A stretch of 64,000 bases of DNA from NCBI GenBank assembly GCA_910588215.1, contig CAJUQJ010000008.1:81593-145592 (forward strand), in the 5' to 3' direction. Position numbers and translations under genes: made by a program. The notes under the pieces were generated by a model. That model was not told the DNA's origin, made no database searches, and saw nothing but the letters and a program-made list of their open reading frames with translations. Positions 26,950 through 34,669 of this stretch are shown here, piece by piece; position 1 is the first letter of the stretch; every line of letters begins with the position of its first letter. This DNA is from an uncultured Lachnospiraceae bacterium (lineage in GTDB: Bacteria > Bacillota > Clostridia > Lachnospirales > Lachnospiraceae).

Positions 26950-26992
26950 GGTTTTTCGATTCATTTTTCACAAATAATTAACAGCAAAATCT

Positions 26993-27018
26993 GGAAGCCG
27001 CATATTTGGCTGGCTTCC
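26993..27018. terminator. Hairpin between codY and flgB
   Basis: GGAAGCC (26993-26999) and GGCTTCC (27012-27018) pair across a 12-base loop. It lies between the codY terminator and the flgB promoter and lacks a T-run on the minus strand, so its role is unclear. It could back up termination or act as a transcript end on the plus strand. Confidence 0.35.
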
Positions 27019-27070
27019 AATTTTCCTACATCCGTCGTCAGAAAGGCCCTTTGCTATATAGAAGTGATAT

Positions 27071-27112
27071 AAAAAAGGATTCACCCGGCATTAAACGCTC
27101 AATTGTAAATCC
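27071..27112 (-). terminator. codY intrinsic terminator
   Basis: On the minus strand GGATTTAC (27112-27105) pairs with GTGAATCC (27084-27077) and is followed directly by TTTTTT (27076-27071), about 65 bases after the codY stop. It separates codY from the flagellar operon. Confidence 0.65.
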
Positions 27113-27176
27113 TTTTACATCGCATATCTCCTGTATTCGTTTCTGTTCTGCATCAGCCACTGCTTCAGATTCCTGC

Positions 27177-27962
27177 TCAAAACCGTCCCTGCTCTTTGAG
27201 CTTCTCTACTTCCTCGAAGACCACATCATTCAATACCTTAATGTAAGTCCCCTTCATACCGGAAGACCGGGACTCGATCACGCCCGCACTCTCAAACTTG
27301 CGCAGTGCATTGACGATAACGGAGCGGGTGATACCCACCTTATCCGCGATCTTACTCGCCACGAGAATTCCTTCCATACCTCCAAGCTCGTCGAATATAT
27401 GTGTGATCGCTTCCATCTCGGAAAAAGACAGCGTGCCGATCGCGGATTTCACCACCGCCAACTTACGATTCTCCTCCGCGTTCTCCTCACTCACAGCCCG
27501 CAGCATCTCCAAACCTACTACAGTGGTTCCATACTCGCACAAGATAATATCATCAATATCATACTGTGCGTCACATTTATATAGAAACAGCGTTCCCAAC
27601 CGCTCACCTGATATCTCGATCGGCGTGATCACAGCCCTGTACCGCTTCGTATCAATGCTCTCAAATCCCAAAGTCTCCAGATTGACATTCTCCTTCGTAG
27701 ACAACACAGAAAGCAGCCTCTCATTCAACATAGGATCGATAAAGCCTCCCACATGATCTACGATCAACTCCATAATGGATTCCACCATATCCAGATCACC
27801 GAGTCCCAACACTTTGCCCTTCCTGCTTATGACAAGCACGTTGGAACCGAGAATATCCTTCAATACATCGCAGATATCATTGAACACGACCTTACCTGAA
27901 TTGTTGTTATGCAGAAGCTTTCCGATCTTCCTCGTCTTATCCAGTAACTGAACACTGCTCAT
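27177..27962 (-). CDS. codY: CodY, GTP/branched-chain amino acid responsive global repressor
   Basis: A 261-residue CodY. The N-terminal GAF domain (about 1-155) binds isoleucine/valine. The C-terminal winged helix (about 200-245) has the DNA-recognition stretch ASKIADKVGITRSVIVNALR. CodY represses amino-acid, motility and virulence genes when GTP and branched-chain amino acids are plentiful. In Bacillus it also lies directly upstream of flgB. Two promoters and a CodY-box-like sequence lie upstream (28084-28227), suggesting autoregulation. Confidence 0.97.
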   Translation of the reverse strand: MSSVQLLDKTRKIGKLLHNNNSGKVVFNDICDVLKDILGSNVLVISRKGKVLGLGDLDMVESIMELIVDHVGGFIDPMLNERLLSVLSTKENVNLETLGFESIDTKRYRAVITPIEISGERLGTLFLYKCDAQYDIDDIILCEYGTTVVGLEMLRAVSEENAEENRKLAVVKSAIGTLSFSEMEAITHIFDELGGMEGILVASKIADKVGITRSVIVNALRKFESAGVIESRSSGMKGTYIKVLNDVVFEEVEKLKEQGRF

Positions 27963-28083
27963 AAACCCAACTCCTTATACTCTCGCCCCAAAAAAACAGT
28001 ACGCTGTCATGGATGTATAACAGCATAAATATCTGAACCGTAATACAAATGTTCCAAATAGTTACACAATTCTGTATAAAATG

Positions 28084-28112
28084 ATTTTATCACAACATTC
28101 GAGTATAATCAA
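28084..28112 (-). promoter_or_regulatory. codY proximal promoter
   Basis: Minus-strand TTGATT (28112-28107), 17-base spacer, TAAAAT (28089-28084), about 120 bases upstream of the codY start. Confidence 0.5.
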
Positions 28113-28166
28113 TGGGCATCGCTCATATTTTGTATCTTTTGTCTGGAATATTCATTATAATCATGG

Positions 28167-28227
28167 AATTTTCTGACATTCATATTTTAACGTTCATTAC
28201 ATTACGTCAAATACAACATTTTGTCAA
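28167..28227 (-). promoter_or_regulatory. codY distal promoter with CodY-box-like sequence
   Basis: Minus-strand TTGACA (28227-28222), 17-base spacer, TAATGT (28204-28199). Beginning 18 bases after the -10, the plus strand reads AATTTTCTGACATTC (28167-28181), which differs at three of 15 positions from the CodY box AATTTTCWGAAAATT. CodY bound there would block early elongation. The match is modest. Confidence 0.35.
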
Positions 28228-28281
28228 ATCTCTGTCCCTGTTCACACAAGCAACGCATACCTCCGTCAGCCTCAACTTCCG

Positions 28282-30357
28282 CTATGCTTCCTGCTTCTTT
28301 ACATCTTTGACAAATCCGCAGTTTTCATCCGAACATACCAGCTTATTTCCCTTCTGCAGCATGATGGCGCCGCACCGGTCACATTTATCATCTACCGGTC
28401 GCTGCCATACCATAAAGTCGCAATCGGGATTATTGATACAGCCGTAATACTTCCTTCCCTTCTTAGTCTTCTTCAATACGATATCCTTACCGCATTTCGG
28501 ACATGCCACTCCGATCTTCTCAAAATACGGCTTCGTATTGCGGCAGTCCGGAAAGCCGGGACATGCCAAAAATCTGCCGTGGGGACCGTACTTGATCACC
28601 ATCTGCCTGCCGCACAGATCACAGAACTCGTCAGAAAGTTCATCCGCTATCTCCACCTCATCCAATTCCTTCTCCGCCTTATCCACTGCTTCTTCCAGAT
28701 CCGGATAGAAATTAGATATCACGGTCTTCCACTTTACGCTTCCCTCTTCCACACCGTCCAGCAGTGCCTCCATCGTCGCCGTAAAGTTCACGTCCACAAT
28801 GGATGGAAACGCCTCCTTCATCATGTTGTTCACGACTTCTCCTAACTCCGTCACATAGAGATTTCTGTTCTCCTTAACGATATATCTTCTGGCAAGGATC
28901 GTGGTGATCGTAGGCGCATAGGTACTGGGACGCCCTATTCCCAGCTCCTCCATGGCTCTGACTAAGGATGCCTCCGTATAGTGCGGCGCCGGCTGCGTAA
29001 AATGCTGTTTCTCCACGAGTTCTTTCAACGAAAGTTTCGTGTCTTTAGTGATTCCTTTCATCAGCGTGTTATTCTCTTCCTTCTCATCCTCCTGCATATA
29101 GACACTCATAAAACCGTCAAACTTTACTTTTGAGGCAGCCACCGTAAACCTATGACCGGCGGCGTCAATCTTCACCGAGGTAGTCTCATAAACCGCAGGA
29201 GCCATGCGGCTTGCCACAAAACGCTTCCAGATCAGTTGGTAAAGTCTGAACTGATCTCTGGACAAAGATTCCTTGATCTCCACCGGGATTCGGTCGATCT
29301 GCGTTGGGCGAATCGCTTCATGGGCATCCTGGATCTTCCCGCCGCTCTTATGCTCCTGTTCCGTTTCTCCCGTATACGCCTCCCCATATCTGTCTGCTAT
29401 AAAGGCCCCCGCAGCTTTCGCTGCTTCGTCAGATACTCTTGTAGAATCCGTACGTAGATAAGTAATGATACCTGCCGTACCATTCCCCTTGATATCAACA
29501 CCTTCATACAACTGTTGAGCAAGGCGCATCGTCTTCTGGGTAGAAAAGTTCAACACCTTGCTGGCTTCCTGCTGCAGCGTTGACGTCGTGAACGGCAGAG
29601 GTGCCTTCTTGATCCTTTCACCACTCTTTACGGACGATATTTGATATACAGCCTGATCTAACTGTTTCTTGATCTCTTCCATTTCTTCCAATGAAGAGAT
29701 TGTCTTCTTCTCCTCCACTGTCCCATAATATTTCGCAAGGATCGGTTTCTTCTCACCCTCCACCATCAAGGAAGCGTCTAGTGTCCAATATTCCTCCGGT
29801 ATGAAGGCGTTGATCTCCTCCTCCCGGTCACAGATAATACGCAGTGCAACGGACTGTACGCGCCCGGCGCTTAACCCTCTCTTTACCTTTGCCCATAAAA
29901 CAGGTGATATTTTATATCCCACCATACGGTCAAGACAGCGCCTGGCCTGTTGGGCGTCCACCAGATCCATATTGATCTCTCTGGCATTCTTTAAAGATTC
30001 CTTGACTGCAGTCTTAGTGATCTCATTGAAGGTAATGCGATAAACCTTCTTATTCTCCAGTTTCAGTGCCGCAAGCAGGTGCCATGATATAGCTTCTCCC
30101 TCGCGATCAGGGTCTGTCGCCAGATATATCTTCTCAGCCTTCTTCACTTCTTTGCGAAGATTTGCCAGAATGTCTCCCTTACCCCGGATCGTGATATACT
30201 TAGGTTCAAAATCATGTTCAACATCGATACCCAGCACACTGCGTGGCAGATCCCGCACATGCCCATTGCTGGCTGCAACCTCATAGTTTGTTCCCAAAAA
30301 TTTCTTGATCGTTTTCACCTTAGCCGGTGATTCCACAATTACCAGATACTTTGCCAT
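28282..30357 (-). CDS. topA: TopA, DNA topoisomerase I
   Basis: A 691-residue type IA topoisomerase that relaxes negative supercoils. The TOPRIM domain has D82-x-D84-x-E86 (TDPDREGE). The catalytic tyrosine is Y300 in ITYLRTDSTR. The C-terminus carries three four-Cys zinc-ribbon motifs (about 570-690: CDLCG...CPGFPDC, CPKCG...CINNPDC, CDRCG...CSDENC). The ATG at 30357 gives the standard MAKYLVIVESPAK start with AGGGGA upstream. The in-frame extension to 30441 is not conserved-looking. It follows dprA, the same order as in Bacillus. Confidence 0.97.
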   Translation of the reverse strand: MAKYLVIVESPAKVKTIKKFLGTNYEVAASNGHVRDLPRSVLGIDVEHDFEPKYITIRGKGDILANLRKEVKKAEKIYLATDPDREGEAISWHLLAALKLENKKVYRITFNEITKTAVKESLKNAREINMDLVDAQQARRCLDRMVGYKISPVLWAKVKRGLSAGRVQSVALRIICDREEEINAFIPEEYWTLDASLMVEGEKKPILAKYYGTVEEKKTISSLEEMEEIKKQLDQAVYQISSVKSGERIKKAPLPFTTSTLQQEASKVLNFSTQKTMRLAQQLYEGVDIKGNGTAGIITYLRTDSTRVSDEAAKAAGAFIADRYGEAYTGETEQEHKSGGKIQDAHEAIRPTQIDRIPVEIKESLSRDQFRLYQLIWKRFVASRMAPAVYETTSVKIDAAGHRFTVAASKVKFDGFMSVYMQEDEKEENNTLMKGITKDTKLSLKELVEKQHFTQPAPHYTEASLVRAMEELGIGRPSTYAPTITTILARRYIVKENRNLYVTELGEVVNNMMKEAFPSIVDVNFTATMEALLDGVEEGSVKWKTVISNFYPDLEEAVDKAEKELDEVEIADELSDEFCDLCGRQMVIKYGPHGRFLACPGFPDCRNTKPYFEKIGVACPKCGKDIVLKKTKKGRKYYGCINNPDCDFMVWQRPVDDKCDRCGAIMLQKGNKLVCSDENCGFVKDVKKQEA

Positions 30358-30503
30358 AGAATATTCCCCTGTCTCTTCCTTAATTAATATACAATACTGA
30401 AAGTAGATCTCCAGCTTAACATATTGACACTGACCGTGCACAATAGTGATTTCTACTTATATATAGTATGCTATTTCTTAAATAAGACTCGTCAACGTGA
30501 AAC

Positions 30504-30532
30504 ACTATACACTATATTTTTTACGCTGGCAA
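30504..30532 (-). promoter_or_regulatory. topA promoter
   Basis: Minus-strand TTGCCA (30532-30527), 17-base spacer, TATAGT (30509-30504), about 150 bases upstream of the topA ATG and just past the dprA stop. A long T-rich stretch (30540-30560) precedes it. Confidence 0.5.
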
Positions 30533-30578
30533 GGGGAAAAAAATTAAAAAAATTTAAACTAAGCGGTACTTTTCCAGT

Positions 30579-31721
30579 TTATTCCTTTTTAAAATAGTAC
30601 TTACCATCGGCCTGCCCGGCATATCCCTCTGCGTACAGCTGCAGAAGTTCATAACACAATTTCGGCACTGCAATGGAATCTCCATACGCTTTCTTGTATG
30701 CCTCCTGGAGCCGTTCCATAGACTGCGGCTGAAAATCCAGAATCTTAAATACTTTGTCCCGGACCCCTGACAGATGCAAGATCGGCTGCCGGCTGATGAC
30801 GCTTTGATCCATATACCCGGTCAAGCCTGCCTGCAGATCTTCCAAAAGTTCTTCCGGACTCATCACCAGCTGCGCGCCCTGTCTGATCAGCCTGTTGCAT
30901 CCCTCACTCAAAGCATCAGTAGCCCTTCCTGGCACTGCATATACTTCACGTCCCTGTTCCAACGCCATATCAACCGTGATCAGCGTTCCGCTGCGGCCTT
31001 TCGCTTCAATGACCAGAACACCGTCGCACAAGCCGCTTATAATGCGGTTCCTGGGCGGAAAAAGTACTGCTCTCGGCTCCATACCGGGCGGATATTCGGA
31101 ACACACGCCTCCCTTGACTAACAGCTGCTCATACACTTCCCGGTTCTCCCGGGGATAGCAGACATCCACACCGCACCCCAGCACGCCCAAAGAATAGCCG
31201 CCTGCATAAAGAGCCGCCCGCTGTCCTATTCCGTCAATCCCTCTGGCCATTCCACTGATGATCTGCACACCTGCCTGCGCCAACACTGTTCCAAATTCTT
31301 TTGCCATATATCTCCCATATTCTGTGCAGTTCCTGGCACCGATAACGGCAATGGACCTGCCCTCATCAACCGGCAGCCTCCCCGCATAATACAACCCATA
31401 GGGAGCATCGCCTATCTGCGCCAGTTTGCGCGGATAGCTAGCTTCTTTAACCGTGACAAAGGAAATCCCCCGTGAGAGTATCCTTTCATATTCTTCAAGT
31501 ATCCCTTTGATCTCACTACTTTTTGCCAGCGCCTGCAGTCTTCTTGCCTTGTCCTGATATCTGGCAGATACCTTCGCTTCCAAACGTTCCTTCCTTGCCG
31601 TATCATATATGATCTGCGCTGTCCCGAACTGCTCCAGCCCCCTCAGGAAGCCCCTGCTGCCCATCCCTGCCGCCTGATACAGCCAATGCACATAAGCCTT
31701 CTCGATCTGTTCATCCGTCAT
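30579..31721 (-). CDS. dprA: DprA, DNA processing protein A
   Basis: A 380-residue DprA/Smf. It has a SAM-like N-terminal region, an extended Rossmann fold (about 85-300) with the family motifs IGARNCTEYG, ISGMARGIDGIGQ, GCGVDVCYPREN and SGTLITVDMALEQGREVYAVPG, and a C-terminal winged-helix-like domain. It loads RecA onto incoming single-stranded DNA during transformation. The comM stop lies 18 bases upstream of its ATG, so comM-dprA form a probable operon. Confidence 0.95.
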   Translation of the reverse strand: MTDEQIEKAYVHWLYQAAGMGSRGFLRGLEQFGTAQIIYDTARKERLEAKVSARYQDKARRLQALAKSSEIKGILEEYERILSRGISFVTVKEASYPRKLAQIGDAPYGLYYAGRLPVDEGRSIAVIGARNCTEYGRYMAKEFGTVLAQAGVQIISGMARGIDGIGQRAALYAGGYSLGVLGCGVDVCYPRENREVYEQLLVKGGVCSEYPPGMEPRAVLFPPRNRIISGLCDGVLVIEAKGRSGTLITVDMALEQGREVYAVPGRATDALSEGCNRLIRQGAQLVMSPEELLEDLQAGLTGYMDQSVISRQPILHLSGVRDKVFKILDFQPQSMERLQEAYKKAYGDSIAVPKLCYELLQLYAEGYAGQADGKYYFKKE

Positions 31722-31739
31722 CCCTTATCCCTCTTCTTT

Positions 31740-33287
31740 CTATATATCCTGGCCGCCATTATACCGATAGCAGATAGCCTCTGCCAGGTGCTCTTCCCTG
31801 ATTCCTGTACTCCCCTCCAGATCCGCTATTGTACGTGCCACCTTAAGGATCCTATGATACCCTCTGGCCGACAGGCGCATGACTGAGAACATACGCTCCA
31901 TATAATTTCTTTCCTTCTCCTCCAATCTGCAGTACTTCTCCACGTCTGCAACTCCCATATCCGTGTTAAACCGCAGCTTTGTACCCGCAAAGCGGTCTGA
32001 CTGCATCTTTCTTGCAGCCAGGACTCTTTCCCTGATCTGCGCGCTACTCTCTCCTGCCGGCTTCTCTATCATATCCCGAAATCTCAGCGCTTCCACCTCC
32101 ACGCAGATGTCGATCCGATCCAGGATCGGACCGGACACCCTGCCAAGATATCTTCTCACTTCATAGGGTGCACAGCGGCATCTCGCCATATCCGGATAAT
32201 GACCGCAGGGGCACGGATTCATGGCGCCCACCAGCATAAAATCCGCCGGAAACGTATAAACGCCGCTGCTTCTCGCAATCTGTATCAGCCTGTCCTCCAA
32301 AGGTTGACGAAGAATATCCAGGGTCTCTCTCCTAAACTCCGGCAGCTCGTCAAGGAACAATACACCGCGGTGGGAAAGACTGATGATCCCCGGAACCGGC
32401 ACTCGGCCGCCTCCCGCTAAAGCCTGACTCGTTATCGTGTGATGCGGATTCAGAAACGGCCTCCTTGTGATCAATACTTCCCCTGAGGAACGCAGCAGCC
32501 CCGACACACTGTAGACCGTTGATACTTCCAGGCTTTCCTGCAGCGACAACGGCGGCAGGATTGAAGGGATCCTTTTCGCCAGCATCGTCTTACCGGAACC
32601 CGGAGGTCCGATCATTAGCAGATGATGGAAGCCTGCCGCTGCCACCTCGGCCGCTCTCTTCACGGTCTCCTGACCGCTGATATCCGCAAAATCAGGAGTT
32701 CTGTCCCCGTCTCTCTCTTTCCACAAAGACCTCACATCAATCTGCTTCGGTTCGATCAATCCTTCCTCGCCTTTCTCCAGGCCTTGCAGATACGCCACTG
32801 TTTCCGTTACACTTGCCACACCAATGATCTCAATGTCTCCCACCACAGCGCCCTCCATGGCATTATCGCAAGGCAGGATGCATCTTCGCATCCCGCTTTC
32901 CTTCGCCTTCGCAACAATAGGCAGAACACCCCTCACCGGTTTGATCTCTCCATTCAGTCCCAGTTCTCCCAGCAAGACCGTTCTCTGTGTACTCTCCTTT
33001 GAAAGCCTTCCTAAACAGGTCAGGATTCCCACCGCCACCGGCAAGTCAAGCATCGTCCCTTCCTTGCGCAGATCTGCCGGGGACAGATTCACATTGATGC
33101 ACATCGGCGGCAGCGTGATTCCGGAATTCTTCAGCGCGACACGCACCCGTTCTCGCGCCTCCCGCACCTCCGAACTTAAGAGCCCCACCATCTGAAAACA
33201 GGGTAACCCTTTCGACAGATCGACCTCTACCTGCACCAGACAACTGCTGATGCCGCAGACCGTCCCTGATGTTATCGTACTAAACAA
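31740..33287 (-). CDS. comM: ComM/YifB, Mg-chelatase-like AAA+ helicase
   Basis: A 515-residue YifB/ComM protein. An N-terminal Lon-like fold (about 1-170) precedes a Mg-chelatase AAA+ core with Walker A GPPGSGKT, Walker B LFLDELPEF and the Mg-chelatase C-terminal helical lid. A four-Cys segment (NPCPCGHY...CRC) is typical. ComM is a hexameric helicase that promotes branch migration in transformation. The frame is open 67 codons further upstream, but a TTG at 33287 with AAGGAGG seven bases before it gives the normal length and the family start (M/L)FSTITSGT. Confidence 0.9.
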   Translation of the reverse strand: MFSTITSGTVCGISSCLVQVEVDLSKGLPCFQMVGLLSSEVREARERVRVALKNSGITLPPMCINVNLSPADLRKEGTMLDLPVAVGILTCLGRLSKESTQRTVLLGELGLNGEIKPVRGVLPIVAKAKESGMRRCILPCDNAMEGAVVGDIEIIGVASVTETVAYLQGLEKGEEGLIEPKQIDVRSLWKERDGDRTPDFADISGQETVKRAAEVAAAGFHHLLMIGPPGSGKTMLAKRIPSILPPLSLQESLEVSTVYSVSGLLRSSGEVLITRRPFLNPHHTITSQALAGGGRVPVPGIISLSHRGVLFLDELPEFRRETLDILRQPLEDRLIQIARSSGVYTFPADFMLVGAMNPCPCGHYPDMARCRCAPYEVRRYLGRVSGPILDRIDICVEVEALRFRDMIEKPAGESSAQIRERVLAARKMQSDRFAGTKLRFNTDMGVADVEKYCRLEEKERNYMERMFSVMRLSARGYHRILKVARTIADLEGSTGIREEHLAEAICYRYNGGQDI

Positions 33288-33405
33288 TATTCTGCCTCCT
33301 TCCTCCTGAAACCAAATTGTATCCTCTAAAAAAATTCCGTGATCTTCGTGGTGAATGACCGTGAAATGATTCGTGAATTGAACAAGAATGGGGATTACCA
33401 CCCTT

Positions 33406-33434
33406 TTTATATCATATACGATAGAAATAAGCAA
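33406..33434 (-). promoter_or_regulatory. comM-dprA promoter
   Basis: Minus-strand TTGCTT (33434-33429), 17-base spacer, TATAAA (33411-33406), about 120 bases before the TTG start of comM and just after the sigK terminator. Confidence 0.45.
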
Positions 33435-33531
33435 TTCTCCGCCAACATATCTGCTATAGAACTTTCTGTCCGTCATGCAACGATACAAGTCTTCTCAAAC
33501 GCTATATATAGTTCATTTTCAAATTAAACAT

Positions 33532-33559
33532 AAAAAAAGCACAATATCCTGTATTGTGC
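33532..33559 (-). terminator. Intrinsic terminator downstream of sigK
   Basis: On the minus strand GCACAATA (33559-33552) pairs with TATTGTGC (33546-33539) across a 5-base loop and is followed by seven T residues (33538-33532). A textbook terminator. Confidence 0.85.
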
Positions 33560-33575
33560 ATATTACCCAACCGTC

Positions 33576-33647
33576 TTACACTACGCTCCGTTCGGAGCCC
33601 AGCGGAACACATTCCGGAAGAACCTCTTTCCCATTCCATTTATCCAT
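33576..33647 (-). CDS. Possible 23-residue small protein downstream of sigK
   Basis: ATG at 33647 with AAAGGA four to five bases upstream, stop TAA at 33578-33576, 17 bases before the sigK terminator. The peptide begins MDKWNGKEVL and ends GSERSVV. The composition looks protein-like and the frame stays open about 20 codons upstream of the ATG. No family recognised. It could be a genuine sporulation small gene cotranscribed with sigK or a decayed remnant. Confidence 0.25.
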   Translation of the reverse strand: MDKWNGKEVLPECVPLGSERSVV

Positions 33648-33706
33648 GAGGTCCTTTCGAATTTCATGTCCACCGGTTTCCCCTCTTCTTATATCCCTTG
33701 TGTCCT

Positions 33707-34342
33707 TTACGACATCTCATATGCCTCCCGCAGCTTCTCTAATGCCCTTTTCTCGATTCTCGACACATAACTTCTGGAAATGCCGAGCTTGCGCCCGATC
33801 TCCCGCTGGGTCACCTCATACTCACTCGTCAGCCCATAACGCAGGATGATGATCTCCCGCTCCCTTTCATTCAGCTTTTCATGGATCAGCCCTGACAATC
33901 TGCTCAACTTGTTTTCTGCCTCCATCCTGTCAACCACATCCACCTGCTCCTGTTCCATGATGTCAAGAAGGTTGATCTCATTGCCTTCCCGATCTGTCCC
34001 AATCGGCTCATAGAGCGAGACTTCTCTTGAAGTTTTCTTTCTGGCACGCAGAAACATCAACAGTTCGTTGTCGATACACCGTGATGCATAGGTGCTCAGT
34101 TTTCCCTTGCCTGAATCAAAGGAGTCGATCGCTTTGATCAATCCGATCGTTCCGATCGATATCATATCTTCCGTCTCTTCGTCTACATTCTGATACTTCT
34201 TGGCTATGTGGGCAACCAAACGAAGATTATGTTCGATCAGAGCTTCCTTGGCCACTGCACGCTCCGCTTCACTGCCCGTCTCCATCCTGTTTAAGTATAT
34301 GGCCTCTTCCTTCGCAGTTAATGGTTGCTTAAATGTTTTCAA
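33707..34342 (-). CDS. sigK: Sporulation sigma factor SigK (mother cell), without visible pro-sequence
   Basis: A 211-residue sigma-70 family factor whose region 2 (EHNLRLVAHIAKKYQNVDEETEDMISIGTIGL, split across helices) and region 4 (TQREIGRKLGISRSYVSRIEKRALEKLR) closely resemble SigK. It drives late mother-cell genes for cortex and coat. Alignment by eye to Bacillus pro-SigK shows the protein beginning at the FPQPLS-equivalent (FKQPLT), so the roughly 20-residue inhibitory pro-sequence is absent or reduced. The start is a TTG at 34342 with GGGGG upstream; the frame stays open for 11 more codons before a stop. The gene is unsplit, with no skin element inside. SigE is the main alternative but fits less well. 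Confidence 0.85.
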   Translation of the reverse strand: MKTFKQPLTAKEEAIYLNRMETGSEAERAVAKEALIEHNLRLVAHIAKKYQNVDEETEDMISIGTIGLIKAIDSFDSGKGKLSTYASRCIDNELLMFLRARKKTSREVSLYEPIGTDREGNEINLLDIMEQEQVDVVDRMEAENKLSRLSGLIHEKLNEREREIIILRYGLTSEYEVTQREIGRKLGISRSYVSRIEKRALEKLREAYEMS

Positions 34343-34368
34343 AAGAAGCCCCCAAAGTCCATTTACTC

Positions 34369-34396
34369 TATTCTATGAACCGGTGACATCTTAAGT
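34369..34396 (-). promoter_or_regulatory. Sporulation-type (SigK/SigE) promoter of sigK
   Basis: Minus-strand CATAGAATA (34377-34369) fits the SigK -10 consensus CATANNNTA and resembles the SigE CATACAAT. An AC (34396-34395, in GCAC) lies 17 bases upstream, as expected for the SigK -35. It ends about 27 bases before the TTG start. Confidence 0.4.
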
Positions 34397-34450
34397 GCCT
34401 TTCCACCTGAAAATAGCCCATGCCCTGGTGCGGTAGTTTCGAGAATGACT

Positions 34451-34507
34451 CTAGTATAAGCTACACCAATTATCGCTACCTTACACGCTTAGTGTGGGCT
34501 ATACTAG
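34451..34507. repeat. 57-base palindrome abutting the MITE-like element
   Basis: CTAGTATAAGCTACAC (34451-34466) and GTGTGGGCTATACTAG (34492-34507) pair at 12 of 16 positions. Its right CTAG is shared with the left end of the next element, which suggests the latter inserted at this CTAG. Confidence 0.5.
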
Positions 34508-34669
34508 TACTCCGTACTGAAAACCCTTGTGCAAATATTTCGGTCTATTTTCCCGATTGCACAAGCCCAGAATACTCAACGTAGCCCGCTACGCCTCCGT
34601 TTCTGAACTTGTACACTCGAAAAAATATCCTCGAAAATTTGCACAGGAACTTCAAGTACGGAGTACTAG
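34504..34669. mobile_element. 166-base MITE-like inverted-repeat element between hemW and sigK
   Basis: Perfect 15-base terminal inverted repeats CTAGTACTCCGTACT (34504-34518) and AGTACGGAGTACTAG (34655-34669). Similarity of the arms continues inward about 55-60 bases (TGTGCAAAT, TATTTT, CACAAG/TACAAG blocks), so the whole could fold into one long hairpin. CTAG at both ends may be a 4-base target duplication. The right CTAG contains the hemW stop codon. No coding capacity. Confidence 0.65.

Larger units (their letters stand above)
33288..33706 (-). other. 419-base sigK-comM intergenic region
   Basis: Contains a possible 23-codon gene (33576-33647), the sigK terminator (33532-33559), a promoter (33406-33434) and the untranslated open frame that runs into comM. 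The rest shows no recognisable feature. Confidence 0.5.
34343..34665 (-). other. 323-base hemW-sigK intergenic region
   Basis: Holds the sporulation-type promoter candidate near sigK (34369-34396) and two overlapping inverted-repeat elements (34451-34507 and 34504-34669). No gene seen. Confidence 0.6.

Noticed and set aside
26883..27176. c-di-GMP riboswitch upstream of flgB
   Set aside because: No GEMM-type core was found in the flgB leader; only a promoter and terminator-like hairpins are visible.
33288..33488. 67-codon N-terminal extension of ComM
   Set aside because: It would exceed the usual YifB length and crosses the promoter; the TTG at 33287 has an ideal AAGGAGG site.
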